The notes: a model not told the origin generated them from the letters alone. Numbered from the stretch's first letter, positions 1-9,121 are shown. The stretch: DNA of 64,000 nt from HRBIN30 sp964534275 (GCA_964534275.1 CAZHQG010000017.1:1-64000); one strand, 5' to 3'. Numbers and translations are program-made.

Positions 1-148
1 GGCCTGCTTGCGCGCGCGCCACCGCGAGCGCTGCCGCGGTGGTGGTCTTACCGACACCGCCGCATCCAACGCAAAGGACCAGCGTCTTCTCTGCTAGCAA
101 GTCGGCTACGAGGAGATTTCGGCGGCGGGGTGACCTAGAGGTGCGCAT
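1..148 (-). CDS. ArsA/GET3-family ATPase, N-terminal fragment (cut by window edge)
   Basis: The minus-strand frame opens at an ATG at 148 and runs off the left edge, so about 49 codons are visible. They contain a P-loop, CGGVGKTTT, preceded by a hydrophobic beta strand (LVLCVG). This is the deviant Walker A of the ArsA/GET3/MinD class of dimeric ATPases. The start overlaps the last 14 bases of the upstream ArsA-like gene, which implies translational coupling and a two-subunit or tandem-domain ATPase. The normal lysine of the deviant motif (KGGVGKT) is replaced by cysteine. The rest of the protein lies outside the window, so the substrate cannot be named. Confidence 0.7.
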   Translation of the reverse strand, partial: MRTSRSPRRRNLLVADLLAEKTLVLCVGCGGVGKTTTAAALAVARAQAG

Positions 149-1094
149 GTTCTTCGCGGCCGCCTTTGGCCATCCACCAACCAGCGTCGCTAAAAAGTGC
201 CTGCGCCAAGCGTCGGCCCATGTGCACGAGGTCGGTTCTTCCGGGAGGGCCGGCGACATGCTCCGGAAGCACGATCGGTTTCTTTCCAGTGATTTGGTGC
301 AAGCGGCGCACGTGTTGTTGTGCCTCTTCGCGCATGGCAATCGCGTAGCGTGCGGCCTCGATCAGGGGCCCGCCGTTGGCGGAATGCACGATCTCCTGGG
401 CTTCGGCACGGGAAAACCGTCTCGGGAAAATGCGATTGACGACCGGCCGGCTCACGTTGAGAAACAGCTCCTGCCGCAGCACCGCCCAGGTTTCCCGAGT
501 TTCTTCGATGGCAAGTTCCTCTGCCACGGTCACAGGCACCACCAAACAACGGTTCGGGTCGCCTAACACGGCTTCCAAGTACAGTGCAGTGCGACGGAGA
601 GGGCCCGCGACGACCAGATTCAAGAGCTGGCGCGGGACGCGCAGCAACTTGTGCATGTGGCCGGTCGCGGGGCCGTCCACCAACACAAAATCAAATCGCT
701 GTCGGCGTCGCCAAAAGGACGGTTCCACCCACATTGCGATGCGCTCGAGCAGAAGAAATTCCCGCACCCCCGGCGCCGCCGTCGTGAGAGCCCGAAAGCT
801 CACGCTTTGCAGGAGCCGATCGGCGAGAAACGGGACCCTGAGAAGGCGCGAAAAATACTCCCGAATCAGGTGTTCAGCCTCGACGGCCACTCCATAAACT
901 CTAGGTGCCGCCTCACTAGGCTGGCTGGGGAAACGTTGTCGTTCGAAGAGATGCGCGAGGCTTCCGTCGGAAGCCGTCTCGACTACGAGCACACGCGCGC
1001 CGCTGCTCGCCAAAGCTGCGCCCAGTGCAGCTGTAACGGTGGTTTTTCCGACCCCGCCTTTGCCCGTGATGAAAACAACGCGGCCCGCCGACAT
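135..1094 (-). CDS. ArsA/GET3-family P-loop ATPase
   Basis: A 319-residue protein beginning MSAGRVVFITGKGGVGKTT. The deviant Walker A starts around residue 10, and the switch II-like motif DGPATGH lies near residue 145, matching the D-x-P-TGH signature of ArsA/GET3 ATPases. These proteins are dimeric ATPases that drive arsenite pumps or chaperone membrane proteins; no arsB or arsenic regulator is seen here, so an arsenic role is not supported. I chose the ATG at 1094 over an upstream GTG because homology begins exactly there. The gene overlaps a second ATPase of the same family by 14 bases, so the two probably act together. Length is normal for one ArsA domain. Confidence 0.85.
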   Translation of the reverse strand: MSAGRVVFITGKGGVGKTTVTAALGAALASSGARVLVVETASDGSLAHLFERQRFPSQPSEAAPRVYGVAVEAEHLIREYFSRLLRVPFLADRLLQSVSFRALTTAAPGVREFLLLERIAMWVEPSFWRRRQRFDFVLVDGPATGHMHKLLRVPRQLLNLVVAGPLRRTALYLEAVLGDPNRCLVVPVTVAEELAIEETRETWAVLRQELFLNVSRPVVNRIFPRRFSRAEAQEIVHSANGGPLIEAARYAIAMREEAQQHVRRLHQITGKKPIVLPEHVAGPPGRTDLVHMGRRLAQALFSDAGWWMAKGGREEHAHL

Positions 1095-1522
1095 CGCACC
1101 CCATCGTAGCGAGGGATCCCCCCGAGAGCTAGCAGCCCCATCCCGCGGGCGACCCGCGCTCACGATTCAGCAGCAGCGCTTGGTGGCTGTCGCTGCGATC
1201 GAAGTCTGCGGCAGGGCGGCAGAATGTCGTTGCTGGTACCCGGGCGATCATTTCCCATGCGAGAGGAATTGCATTCTCCAGAAGAGTTTGGCCACAGCGG
1301 AACGCCAGAACAGTGTGGCAGCCGCGCGTCGTTGGCGAGCGGCGAGCAGGCCCCTGCGTTGGCACCGAGGCGTTCGAAGCAACACCGCTCACGGCAGGTC
1401 GAGTAGCCGCGAACGGATTGCGCTCTCGTAAAAGCTTTTCGGTTTGGGTATCCAGCGCGCCGAGAGGCCACCGGGTACATGGGAGTGGGAGTGGGGACAA
1501 TGCAGACGAGGAGGACTCGCGG
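1095..1522. other. Divergent intergenic region between ArsA-like ATPase and glpK
   Basis: About 430 bases separate the divergently transcribed ATPase and glycerol kinase genes, so both promoters should lie here. The open frames crossing it have no recognisable domain. A perfect 10-base palindrome AAAAGCTTTT sits at 1430-1439, about 85 bases before the glpK start, and could be an operator or part of a promoter. I see no convincing -35/-10 pair and no RNA gene. Confidence 0.4.
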
Positions 1523-2998
1523 ATGAGCGAATACGTCGTTGCCATCGATCAGGGCACCACAGGCACCACGGTGCTGGTCTTCGACAGCCGCGGATCGTTG
1601 CGCGGACGAGGATACCAAGAGTTCACGCAGCACTACCCGCGCCCAGGGTGGGTGGAGCATGATCCAGAAGAGATTTGGACGGTCACGCGTTCCACCGTCC
1701 GCCGTGCGCTCAGCGCTGCCCGAGTTGCGCCGAAACAAGTCCGCGCAATTGGCATCACGAATCAACGGGAGACGACCGTGATTTGGGACCGGAAATCCGG
1801 CCGGCCGCTACACCGCGCCATTGTTTGGCAGGACCGGCGCACAGCCCCCCGTTGCGAGCAGCTGCGCGCGCAAGGTTTGGAAGCGGAGATTCGCCAGCGC
1901 ACGGGTTTGGTACTCGATCCCTACTTCTCTGCGACCAAGATGGAGTGGCTGCTCCACCGCCTCCGGCCAGCGCAGCGGAGCCGAGTGGCGGTGGGCACGA
2001 TCGACTCTTGGCTCGTGTGGAAGCTGAGCGGGGGCAACGCCCACGTAACCGATTTCACCAACGCTTCGCGGACGATGTTGTTTCACGTACGGGAGCGGCG
2101 GTGGGATCCCTTTCTGCTCGACTTGTTCGGCGTGCCCGAAGAAACTTTACCGCAAGTGGTTCCGTCTTCTGGTGTCGTTGCCACAACGACCAAGTCTTCG
2201 TTCGGGGCTGAGGTGCCCATTGCCGGCATTGCGGGGGATCAACAGGCTGCGCTGTTCGGCCAGGCCTGCGTCCAGCCCGGGATGGTGAAGAACACCTACG
2301 GAACAGGCTGCTTTTTGCTCATGCACACCGGCAGCGAGCCAGTGGTCTCGTCGCGAGGGCTGCTGACCACGCTAGCTTGCGATGCTTCCGGACAGCCGGC
2401 TTACGCCTTGGAAGGATCGATTTTCATTGCCGGCGCCGCGATTCAGTGGCTTCGCGATGGGCTGGGCTTGTTGCGGAAAGCAGGGGAGAGTGAAGCCATC
2501 GCTCGGCAAGTGGACTCGACCTTGGGCGTGTACTTTGTTCCTGCGTTGGTGGGATTGGGTGCCCCGTACTGGGACCCCGCCGCACGCGGCGCACTGGTGG
2601 GTCTTACGCGCGGCACCACCAAGGCGCATGTGGTACGCGCCGCTCTGGAGGCTTTGGCATACCAGACTCGCGACGTTGTAGATACGATGGTGGCCGACTC
2701 GGGGAAAGAACTAAAGATTCTTCGCGTCGACGGCGGAGCGGCCGCGAACAACTTTTTGATGCAGTTCCAAGCAGACGTGCTTGCCGTCCCGGTGGATCGC
2801 CCCGTGTTGGTGGAAACGACGGCACAGGGGGCTGCGTTTTTGGCGGGGCTCGGAGTCGGCCTGTGGAAATCGTCGCAGCTGGAGAAACTGCGACGCCGCG
2901 ATCGAGTCTTCCGGCCGCGGATGCGCGCAGAGCAACGCGAGCTGCTGTACCAGGGATGGCGCCGGGCTGTGGCGGCAGTGCGCTCCCTCGGCTCATGA
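1523..2998 (+). CDS. glpK: Glycerol kinase
   Basis: A 491-residue FGGY-family kinase that phosphorylates glycerol to glycerol-3-phosphate in the cytoplasm. The N terminus carries the phosphate-binding DQGTTGTT, followed by WVEHDPEEIW, GITNQRETT and WQDRRT, all diagnostic of GlpK. The second FGGY signature, with DGGAAANN and ETTAQGAA, lies near residues 395-440. The start is set by a purine-rich ribosome site (GAGGAGG, 1508-1514) eight bases before the ATG at 1523 and by family length. No glpF or glpD is adjacent. The next gene is a GMC flavoenzyme 55 bases downstream, which could act on a related alcohol, but that is inference. Confidence 0.95.
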   Translation: MSEYVVAIDQGTTGTTVLVFDSRGSLRGRGYQEFTQHYPRPGWVEHDPEEIWTVTRSTVRRALSAARVAPKQVRAIGITNQRETTVIWDRKSGRPLHRAIVWQDRRTAPRCEQLRAQGLEAEIRQRTGLVLDPYFSATKMEWLLHRLRPAQRSRVAVGTIDSWLVWKLSGGNAHVTDFTNASRTMLFHVRERRWDPFLLDLFGVPEETLPQVVPSSGVVATTTKSSFGAEVPIAGIAGDQQAALFGQACVQPGMVKNTYGTGCFLLMHTGSEPVVSSRGLLTTLACDASGQPAYALEGSIFIAGAAIQWLRDGLGLLRKAGESEAIARQVDSTLGVYFVPALVGLGAPYWDPAARGALVGLTRGTTKAHVVRAALEALAYQTRDVVDTMVADSGKELKILRVDGGAAANNFLMQFQADVLAVPVDRPVLVETTAQGAAFLAGLGVGLWKSSQLEKLRRRDRVFRPRMRAEQRELLYQGWRRAVAAVRSLGS

Positions 2999-3053
2999 CT
3001 GACGTTTGCCTATCTCGACGAAAATTGTGTTTTCGGGTTAGTGGGTACACGCA

Positions 3054-4661
3054 ATGCCGCGGGAAGAAGCTGTCGATGTTCTGATCATTGGTGCCGGTGC
3101 CTCTGGAGCAGCTCTTGCGTGGAGCCTGGCAGAAACGAAGATGCACATCCTTTGCCTCGAACAGGGGGATTGGATTCGTCCGCAGGACCTCCCCGGTATG
3201 GGGCTGGACTGGGAAGCTCGCCATTTGAGCGATTTTCATTTCAGCCCGAACGTTCGGCGCCGGCCCGAAGACTATCCTGTGAACGACAGCGCTTCGCCCA
3301 TCCAAGTGTCGATGTTTAACGCGGTGGGAGGAAGCACGATTCTGTATGCGGCGCATTTTCCACGGTTTCGCCCCGAAGACTTTAGAGTCCGAAGCCTGGA
3401 TGGAGTGGCCGAGGATTGGCCCGTCGATTACGAAACGCTGGCCCCGTTTTACGATCTCAATGCGGAGATGATGGGGGTTGCTGGCCAACCTGGCGACCCA
3501 GCTTATCCACCGAAACGCCTACCGTTGCCGCCGGTACCTCTCGGCAAGCTGGGAAAAAAACTAGCGCAGGGATTCGAGCGACTCGGGTGGCACTGGTGGC
3601 CGTCGGACAGCGCAATTATCACCCGCGACTATCGGGGCCGAGCAGCCTGTGTCAACGCGGGAACGTGCTTGGTCGGCTGCCCGCAAGGCGCCAAAGGAAG
3701 CGTTGACGTAACGTATTGGCCCGAAGCCTTGCGGCGCGGGGTTCGATTGCAGACGCGCTGCCGTGTGCGGGAAATCACGGTGGACGAGCATGGAATGGCA
3801 AGCGGCGCGATTTACTACGATGCCGAGGGGCGAGAGCATTGGCAACGAGCACACGTGGTCGTCCTCGCGTGCAACGGCATCGGCACGCCACGCTTGTTGT
3901 TGGCCTCGCGTAGCAAGCACTTTCCCGATGGCTTAGCCAACCGCAGTGGTTTGGTAGGCAAGAATTTGATGTTTCACCCCTACGCGATGGTGATGGGCGT
4001 GTTCGATGAGCCTCTGGAAGCATACAAAGGTCCCACAGGCTGTTGCATCATGAGCCAGGAGTTCAATCGCACCGACCTGCGCCGCGGCTTTGTGCGCGGG
4101 TACTCTTTCGAAATTCTCCGCGGGTTCGGTCCGGTTTCCACCGTTCTGTGGGGCATGCAGCAAGGAATCGTGCCTTGGGGCCACGATCACCATCGCGCCG
4201 TAGCCGAGCTTTTCGATCGGGTGGCGGGGATGGTAGCGATCTGCGAAGACCTGCCCGAAGAGCACAACCGCGTTATCCTGGATCCCGATTTGCGCGACGA
4301 GCACGGCATTCCTGCGCCACGAGTCGAGTACCGCTTAAGCGATAACAGCCAGCGCATGCTTGCTCATGCGGTGGAGCGCGCCCGCGAAGTTCTGGAAGCA
4401 GCCGGCGCGAAGCAAACCTTCGTCCAGGCGCCGCTGCCGTTCGCTGGGTGGCATCTCATGGGCACGGCGCGGATGGGGCGCGATCCGCGTACCTCCGTAG
4501 TGAACGAATGGGGCCGCTGCCACGACGTGAAAAACCTCTTCATCGTCGATGGCAGCGTGTTCGTGACCTCGGCAGCCGTGAATCCGACGAACACGATCCA
4601 AGCGCTGGCCCTCTACATTGGCGATCAAATAAAGAGACGGTTGGCCAATTTGTTCGACTGA
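3054..4661 (+). CDS. GMC-family FAD-dependent oxidoreductase (large subunit)
   Basis: A 535-residue glucose-methanol-choline type oxidoreductase. The Rossmann FAD motif GAGASGAALAW is at residues 13-23. A Cys-containing segment, CVNAGTCLVGCPQGAKG, lies near residue 200. The C-terminal catalytic region has HLMGTARMG and NPTNTIQA, which supply the family His and Asn. Such enzymes oxidise alcohols or sugars. The next gene, 13 to 25 bases downstream, encodes a gluconate 2-dehydrogenase subunit-3-like protein, so this is probably the flavoprotein of a two- or three-subunit membrane dehydrogenase. No cytochrome subunit is visible nearby. No signal peptide is seen; export could depend on the small subunit. 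The substrate is unknown. Confidence 0.88.
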   Translation: MPREEAVDVLIIGAGASGAALAWSLAETKMHILCLEQGDWIRPQDLPGMGLDWEARHLSDFHFSPNVRRRPEDYPVNDSASPIQVSMFNAVGGSTILYAAHFPRFRPEDFRVRSLDGVAEDWPVDYETLAPFYDLNAEMMGVAGQPGDPAYPPKRLPLPPVPLGKLGKKLAQGFERLGWHWWPSDSAIITRDYRGRAACVNAGTCLVGCPQGAKGSVDVTYWPEALRRGVRLQTRCRVREITVDEHGMASGAIYYDAEGREHWQRAHVVVLACNGIGTPRLLLASRSKHFPDGLANRSGLVGKNLMFHPYAMVMGVFDEPLEAYKGPTGCCIMSQEFNRTDLRRGFVRGYSFEILRGFGPVSTVLWGMQQGIVPWGHDHHRAVAELFDRVAGMVAICEDLPEEHNRVILDPDLRDEHGIPAPRVEYRLSDNSQRMLAHAVERAREVLEAAGAKQTFVQAPLPFAGWHLMGTARMGRDPRTSVVNEWGRCHDVKNLFIVDGSVFVTSAAVNPTNTIQALALYIGDQIKRRLANLFD

Positions 4662-4686
4662 GCCGCAAAGAACCGTGCGCGAGACT

Positions 4687-5100
4687 ATGAACGAAGAGCG
4701 AGAAGGCACATTCGAGTGGACAGAAACGGACCTAGATCCACTGCTGCGCGCAGTGTTGGATACCTTGGTGCCACCGAGTCCTGACGGCCGCTTCCCAGGA
4801 GCGGGGGAGCTTGGCTGCGGGGCGACTGTCATGGCGGCGTGCACGCGAATGCCGGGGCTTGCGGAGCTTGTGCATCGAGGACTCCAGGAACTCGACCGTG
4901 CAAGTCAAGCTGCGCACGGGAAGCACTTTGCGGAACTGGATGCTGCCTCTAGGGAACAGTTGCTCGGGGAACAAAGTTTTGTGTTCCCGCTGGTCATTCA
5001 AGTGTACATCGCATACTACCAGCATCCACGTGTACTAGCCGCACTCGGGCTCGACCCGCGCCCGCCACATCCCGGAGGCTACGAACTTCGCGAACCATAG
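4687..5100 (+). CDS. Gluconate 2-dehydrogenase subunit 3-like small subunit
   Basis: A 137-residue protein following the GMC oxidoreductase. It has the pattern of the Gluconate_2-dh3 family: an N-terminal LRAVLDTLVPP segment, a Gly-rich stretch, several amphipathic helices and a conserved end with YYQHPRVLAALG and a Pro-rich tail. In characterised relatives this subunit accompanies the flavoprotein through the Tat pathway and stabilises it. Unlike many homologues, no twin-arginine signal is visible here. I prefer the ATG at 4687; an in-frame GTG at 4675 is the alternative. Neither has a strong ribosome site, which fits coupling to the upstream gene. Confidence 0.72.
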   Translation: MNEEREGTFEWTETDLDPLLRAVLDTLVPPSPDGRFPGAGELGCGATVMAACTRMPGLAELVHRGLQELDRASQAAHGKHFAELDAASREQLLGEQSFVFPLVIQVYIAYYQHPRVLAALGLDPRPPHPGGYELREP

Positions 5101-5261
5101 GGCGGTTCAACGAACGAGACGCGCGCCACAGGTCCGGCGTCGCAGAACTCCAGCATTCGGAGCCGCGCTCTAGACCTTGGATGCGGCAGCAAGTTCTTTC
5201 CGTGCGGTGCTTGCTATGTCAACAGAAATAGTGTAGCGCGCGAAAACCGGAGTACGGGGAG

Positions 5262-7268
5262 ATGCGGCGAGCGGCCTTGCTGTTTAGCACAATCTTCATG
5301 GTGGCAGCGATCTCTGGAAGCGTGCCCCGAGCGAAGGCGGAGTGTACCGGTGCAACCTTCGCCAGTACGTGGGAGCTGATTCAGAGGCAGATTTTCGAGG
5401 GGCGCGGTTGCACAAATCAGCTTTGCCACGGGGAGGCAAAGGCGGGAGGGCTCGATTTGCGCCCGGACGTTGCGTACGAGCAGTTGGTGGAAGTCGATGC
5501 TTCCACGGTGCCAGGCGTGAGGCGAGTATTGCCGGGGCTTGGGACACGCAGCCTCTTGTTTTTGAACTTGGCAGCCAAGACTTTGCCGGGGCAGTACCGC
5601 GCCCCGTTGCGTCCAATGCCCCTGGATCCGCTTCCGGCCCTCAGTTGGAACGAGCTGGAACTCGTGCGGTTGTGGATTCAGCAAGGGGCGCCGGCTAACG
5701 GCGTGGTGCCGGGGACCCAAGAGCTTGCCGAGGCTTGTTTGCCACCGGCAGAGCCAGTGCCGATTCGGCCGCTACCGCCGCCCCCGCCAGGCACTGGAAT
5801 CCAGATCCGGATGCCGCAGTGGGTTGTGCCCTCGCACAGCGAAAAAGAGGTGTGCTTCGTGAGCTACTTCGACGTGCGCGACCAGGTTCCGCCACAGTTT
5901 CGGGGGCGCACGGGAATGAACTTCCGCTTCAAAGCAAACGAGGTTCGACAAAGTCCGGTAAGCCACCACATGATTGCCAACCTGTATTTAGGATCGACCC
6001 CCATCGAGTCACCGGTTTGGGGAACGTTTCGCTGTCGGGGTGGGGAGCGCGACGGGGAGATTTGCCCTCCGAGGGATCGTGCCTTTTGCGGCAGCGGAGT
6101 GTGCGCGTCGGACCCGGTGCAATCCGTAGGATGCACGGGCTTTGGTCCTCCTGACCTCGGACAAGGGCTGAGTTTGATTCCCTTCTCTGGAAGTCAGCAG
6201 GTTGCCAACGAAATGCGCTTTCCACCAGGGGTGTTTCAAGAGCTGCCGATGCGCGGAATCATCGTGTGGAACGCCCACAGTTTTAACCTCGGGGAGGAAC
6301 CGGCTGTGCACGAAGCGTGGTTGAACTGGGAGTTTGCCGCGCCGGAAGAGGCACGCATGGTGGTGTGGCCAATTGCCGGCAATCGGGACATTTACAAGAT
6401 GACCCCCGTGCCGCCCTTTTCCACTCGCGAGGTGTGCAGCCATTACGAGTTCCCGCGTTTTGCACGTTTGTTTCAGCTGAGCGGGCATGGCCACAAACGG
6501 ATGAAACGCTGGCGTACGTTCGAGGGCAAGTTTGCGTGCCAGGGCGGCCCGGCCGCGGGCGAGGCGTGTTCTCCGCTCGGGTACGATTTCGATAGCCCCG
6601 ACGTGTGTCAGAAATTTCCGTGCCAAGCACTTGAGCGCGAGCGCGTGGGTGACTGCAACGAGGATGGAACGGTGACGATCGACGAGTTGGTTCGCGCGGT
6701 GAGCATCGCGCTCGGTGCGGCGGGCATCGAAGCTTGTGTCGACGCCGACCGGTCGGAAGACGATCAAATCACCGTGGACGAGTTGGTGCGTGGCGTGAAC
6801 GCCGCGTTGTTCGGCGTTCCCGATCCACAGCCACGGGATCCGCGCCAGTCGCTCCTGTACCTCAGCACGATTTACAGTGACATGGTGGTGCTCGATCTGA
6901 ATCCACCCCGTCGGTACGACGCGGTTTCTCCGGAGCGCCGAACGATCACGTACTGTGCCTTGTACGACAATGGTTTTGTCGATCCTGGTACCGTCAAGCG
7001 GAAGTCGACGTCCCCCGTTCCCTCCTCCCCAGGAGTTGCTGGTGGGCCGTGCGCACAACCGACGCACTGTGTTTCAGGCCGAGTGGGGCGCCCCTGCGAA
7101 GGGGAAACGGAAGAGGAACGCAACCGTTCTTGCGACAGCGAGGAAGGCGCAAACGATGGGTTGTGCGATGCGTGCCCGCTCACCGGCGGCGTGACCACCG
7201 AGGACGAGATGTTCGTGCTCTTGGGATTGTTCTACATTGCGAACCTCGGCAACGCGCCGTCGCTGTAA
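5262..7268 (+). CDS. Secreted CHG-domain / PHM-like copper monooxygenase-type protein with EF-hand (dockerin-like) insertion
   Basis: A 668-residue secreted protein with a signal peptide (residues 1-26). Residues 35-150 form a CHG domain: C50-x4-C55-H56-G, then a GGLDL segment, and ending in WIQQGAPANG. The same layout recurs in the protein at 12149-13261. Residues 195-425 resemble peptidylglycine-monooxygenase-like bacterial proteins: YFDVRDQVP, paired histidines H235/H236 followed by Met, NAHSFN with H339, and GHGHKRMKRW with H409/H411. These are possible copper ligands. Two canonical EF-hand loops, DCNEDGTVTIDE (464-475) and a second at 496-507, then interrupt the fold. The PHM-type tail resumes with YCALYDNG. 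The CX4CH spacing is unusual for haem c, so haem binding is uncertain. Activity is not established. Confidence 0.68.
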   Translation: MRRAALLFSTIFMVAAISGSVPRAKAECTGATFASTWELIQRQIFEGRGCTNQLCHGEAKAGGLDLRPDVAYEQLVEVDASTVPGVRRVLPGLGTRSLLFLNLAAKTLPGQYRAPLRPMPLDPLPALSWNELELVRLWIQQGAPANGVVPGTQELAEACLPPAEPVPIRPLPPPPPGTGIQIRMPQWVVPSHSEKEVCFVSYFDVRDQVPPQFRGRTGMNFRFKANEVRQSPVSHHMIANLYLGSTPIESPVWGTFRCRGGERDGEICPPRDRAFCGSGVCASDPVQSVGCTGFGPPDLGQGLSLIPFSGSQQVANEMRFPPGVFQELPMRGIIVWNAHSFNLGEEPAVHEAWLNWEFAAPEEARMVVWPIAGNRDIYKMTPVPPFSTREVCSHYEFPRFARLFQLSGHGHKRMKRWRTFEGKFACQGGPAAGEACSPLGYDFDSPDVCQKFPCQALERERVGDCNEDGTVTIDELVRAVSIALGAAGIEACVDADRSEDDQITVDELVRGVNAALFGVPDPQPRDPRQSLLYLSTIYSDMVVLDLNPPRRYDAVSPERRTITYCALYDNGFVDPGTVKRKSTSPVPSSPGVAGGPCAQPTHCVSGRVGRPCEGETEEERNRSCDSEEGANDGLCDACPLTGGVTTEDEMFVLLGLFYIANLGNAPSL

Positions 7269-7340
7269 GATCGTCGGGCCTGCAGGAACGAGCACCTGGC
7301 GGTGAACGGAGAGGTGAAGCGGCTGCCGCAAGGGGAGTCG

Positions 7341-7376
7341 ATGAGACACCGCTTGCTTGTCCACCTTCGCCGTTGA
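7341..7376 (+). other. Possible 11-codon leader peptide, or frameshifted true start of the next gene
   Basis: An ATG at 7341 has a strong ribosome site (AGGGGAG, 7331-7337) but reads only 11 codons (MRHRLLVHLRR) to a TGA at 7374-7376. A TTG in the frame of the next gene begins at 7373, overlapping that stop as TTGA. Either this is a coupled mini-ORF, or one base is wrong and this ATG is the true start of the following protein. Confidence 0.35.
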
Positions 7377-7387
7377 ATCATCGATTT

Positions 7388-9121
7388 GTGCAGTCACAGC
7401 GGTGGCAGTGGTGCTTCGTCCACCCGGAGATCTTCGTGGTGCCGATCGAGGCCATTTCTCCGGATGGACTGAGTGCCGAATTTGCCGCGGAGTTAAAACG
7501 GAGACGCGGAGCTTCTCCGGCGTGGCTCGAATTGCTGGATGCTGCGCTAGGTAGCTACTGGAGACGAGCAACCGATCTGCACCAACGTGCCCCACGACAG
7601 TGGTTACCGCCGCGGGCTCAGCACTTGTGCATCGTGGCACGCGGGCATTCTGTGCGCCCGTATTTCCAGCCGATCCGCCACGCCTCTTGGCTCCTGTACG
7701 AGGACGACTTCGATCCAGACACTTCCTCGGTGGAGCTGGCGACGTATTTGCTCTTCCACATGGAGCGAATGGGATGGTGCGGTGAGGTCGTTGCCGCATT
7801 CGAGGAAAATCTCAGCTACTGGATCACTCGCAACGTCGACGAGCTGGAGGACTTCCGTGCAGGTGCGAAGCGCTCTACGCGCCCGGACGCCCTGGCCTTC
7901 CGAGCACTTGCGGATCACCTCGACTGGATTTGCCGTGCCCACCACCCGCTGTTTCGGCCTCCAACATTGGCGCTTCCAGGGGGCTGGTTGCAGCTAGGCC
8001 GCAGTGGCGTGCTTGTGCCCCGGCAATACGGGCGTACGTACGAGAGCCTGCAGCAGCAGTGGGTGGCCTCTGCCCGGAAGGCGGTGGAGCGGCACGAGCG
8101 CGTGTTTGCGCGCAAAAGCCGCGCCGCGGGCCGGGCGTTGTGTGACTGGGTGGCAAGCCAAAAGCCGCGGGTGCTGGTGCTTGGCAAGGAGCGTGAGGTT
8201 CTCTGGGACCCGGAGACCCCAGACAATATTCGCAGGTTGCAAGCCAAAATCTTGCAGCTAGCGCCGCCTGTCGCCGAGAGCATCGCTCGGGACTTGGCCG
8301 TGATCGACTTTCACAGCCAGCGGTTTCTCGCTGCTGTGCGCGCACCGCTACCCGAGCGGGTGGACGGGGTGGACGCGAGCGGTCTTGCCTTTTTGTGCTC
8401 CGACCGCCCTTTGATCGCGTACCGCCTGCTCGAGCCGGGGATGCAACGCCTGAGATTGCCAGCCCCGCCTTACGAACGGCTCATGTTAGGCGCACGCACT
8501 GCCCACGAGTGGGGCCACCTTGCATCGGTGGCGGGGTGGGTGGCGGTGGCGAAGGAGCGGTCTGAGGAATGGCAAAGCGCGTGCGCCGAGTTAGTGGAAA
8601 TCGGTGAGCAGGTTGTGCGCGATGCCCCTTCGGGCTTGGTCCGTGCTCTGAGCGACGAGATCGAACGGCTCGGTGCGAACGGCTCCGTGGGTCGCGGACT
8701 CGCAGAGATCGTCCTTGCCCGCATGCCGGACTACCAGGCCAATTTGGTTGCACGTGCATTTCTTTCGCCGCTCGAGTTGGAAACCTACGTGCGAAACAAT
8801 GTCACATGTCTGGCCCAGGTCATGCGGCCCACGGCGGTCTTCCAGCGGCTATTTCGCCACGCGTACGAGTTCCAGTACTTGGCGCTTGCGGGCATCGACG
8901 ATGCTTGGGCCTATCTTTGTGCCAGTACGTGGTTCGACCGCGAGTTCATTCACAGCGGCGTGGTGAAGGCATCGCTTTGCGAGGCGCTGTTCGCGTGCGT
9001 CGGGCGGCTATGCGCCTTGCAAGCGATCAACTCCGCAAAACTGTTACCGGCTCCACAGCACGGGCAGGTTGGAATTGGTGAAATCAACTTGTTCGCGGGT
9101 TCAGGTGGGGAGGAAGTCTAA
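7388..9121 (+). CDS. Uncharacterised protein with HEXXH motif (putative metalloprotein)
   Basis: I do not recognise the family. The frame continues upstream, but the plausible start is GTG 7388 or TTG 7373, since earlier starts would lie inside the preceding gene. The product is about 577 residues, soluble, rich in Trp, Arg and Leu, with no signal peptide or membrane segment. Residues 373-377 read HEWGH in the context ARTAHEWGHLASVAGW, matching the HEXXH zinc site of many metallopeptidases. Acidic residues follow (CAELVEIGE), but no downstream zinc ligand can be assigned with confidence. The 3' end overlaps the convergent DUF1501 gene by 21 bases. A metal-dependent hydrolase is possible; function is unknown. 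Confidence 0.6.
   Translation: MQSQRWQWCFVHPEIFVVPIEAISPDGLSAEFAAELKRRRGASPAWLELLDAALGSYWRRATDLHQRAPRQWLPPRAQHLCIVARGHSVRPYFQPIRHASWLLYEDDFDPDTSSVELATYLLFHMERMGWCGEVVAAFEENLSYWITRNVDELEDFRAGAKRSTRPDALAFRALADHLDWICRAHHPLFRPPTLALPGGWLQLGRSGVLVPRQYGRTYESLQQQWVASARKAVERHERVFARKSRAAGRALCDWVASQKPRVLVLGKEREVLWDPETPDNIRRLQAKILQLAPPVAESIARDLAVIDFHSQRFLAAVRAPLPERVDGVDASGLAFLCSDRPLIAYRLLEPGMQRLRLPAPPYERLMLGARTAHEWGHLASVAGWVAVAKERSEEWQSACAELVEIGEQVVRDAPSGLVRALSDEIERLGANGSVGRGLAEIVLARMPDYQANLVARAFLSPLELETYVRNNVTCLAQVMRPTAVFQRLFRHAYEFQYLALAGIDDAWAYLCASTWFDREFIHSGVVKASLCEALFACVGRLCALQAINSAKLLPAPQHGQVGIGEINLFAGSGGEEV

Noticed and set aside
135..1094. Arsenic resistance operon
   Set aside because: Only ArsA-type ATPases are present; no arsB, arsC, arsD or arsR.
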